A DNA stretch of 13,242 nt from the NCBI GenBank assembly GCA_027483425.1, contig JAIXUR010000045.1:1-13242 (forward strand), written 5' to 3'. The position numbers and the translations under genes were made by a program. The stretch's first letter is position 1, and every line of letters begins with the position of its first letter. The notes under the pieces are model-generated. The model was not told where the DNA came from. It was given only the letters and a program-made list of their open reading frames with translations, and made no database searches. The stretch comes from Cyanobacteriota bacterium (GTDB taxonomy: Bacteria > Cyanobacteriota > Cyanobacteriia > Phormidesmidales > Phormidesmidaceae). This document shows, in pieces, positions 13,188-13,242 of this stretch.

Positions 13188-13242
13188 ATAGGATTCAGCA
13201 ACGCCTGAGCCAGCGGGTTGAGTCACCATCGGCAGGCTATAG

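Noticed and set aside
13117..13242. A gene or CRISPR repeat beyond the transposase
   Set aside because: Only the single REP-like hairpin is present; no repeated spacing and no plausible coding frame before the window ends.

Overview
The window looks like chromosomal DNA from a GC-rich cyanobacterium. Ten copies of the HIP1 octamer GCGATCGC are present. The genes include typically cyanobacterial ones: rbcR, a ferrochelatase with a chlorophyll-binding tail, a rimO-crhR pair, btpA and a VKOR-thioredoxin fusion. A filamentous, Leptolyngbya-like host is a guess from base composition and gene style only.

Layout. Bases 1-100 hold a long imperfect hairpin of cyanobacterial repeat type. On the minus strand follows rbcR (243-1265), the LysR-type regulator of carbon-fixation genes. 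A gene-free ~500-base region with short repeats separates it from divergent hrcA (1764-2888), the heat-shock repressor, and a DUF4126 membrane protein (2996-3532). Convergent to these is hemH (3591-4754, minus). Divergent from hemH is a tyrosine recombinase gene (4827-6005) whose active site reads R-Y-R-Y rather than R-H-R-Y. A small cysteine-rich protein gene with a near-perfect Shine-Dalgarno follows on the minus strand (6126-6329). Next, also on the minus strand, is the rimO-crhR pair (7933-9288 and 6445-7863): ribosomal protein S12 methylthiotransferase and the DEAD-box RNA helicase. An AT-richer intergenic region then leads to btpA (9658-10503, photosystem I biogenesis) and the VKOR-thioredoxin fusion gene (10657-11577), both plus strand.

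The right end is occupied by an ISKra4-type insertion sequence. I place it at 11646-13124 from matching ends that begin GGGCGTATC (19 of 23 positions match). Its transposase frame is open except for one in-frame TGA at codon 93, where the context suggests a lost Trp (TGG). A 25-base perfect hairpin of REP type lies at 13163-13187.

Most genes are ordinary housekeeping or photosynthesis genes. The least ordinary signals are: (a) perfect or near-perfect short direct duplications, period 12-16 bases, sitting at gene edges (upstream of rbcR, recombinase stop, rimO stop, rimO start, downstream of btpA); one creates a stop codon and one duplicates a translation start region; (b) the small conserved-looking Cys-rich gene; (c) the recently inactivated transposase; (d) the long hairpin at the left edge. 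I see no defence island, CRISPR array, rRNA or tRNA gene.
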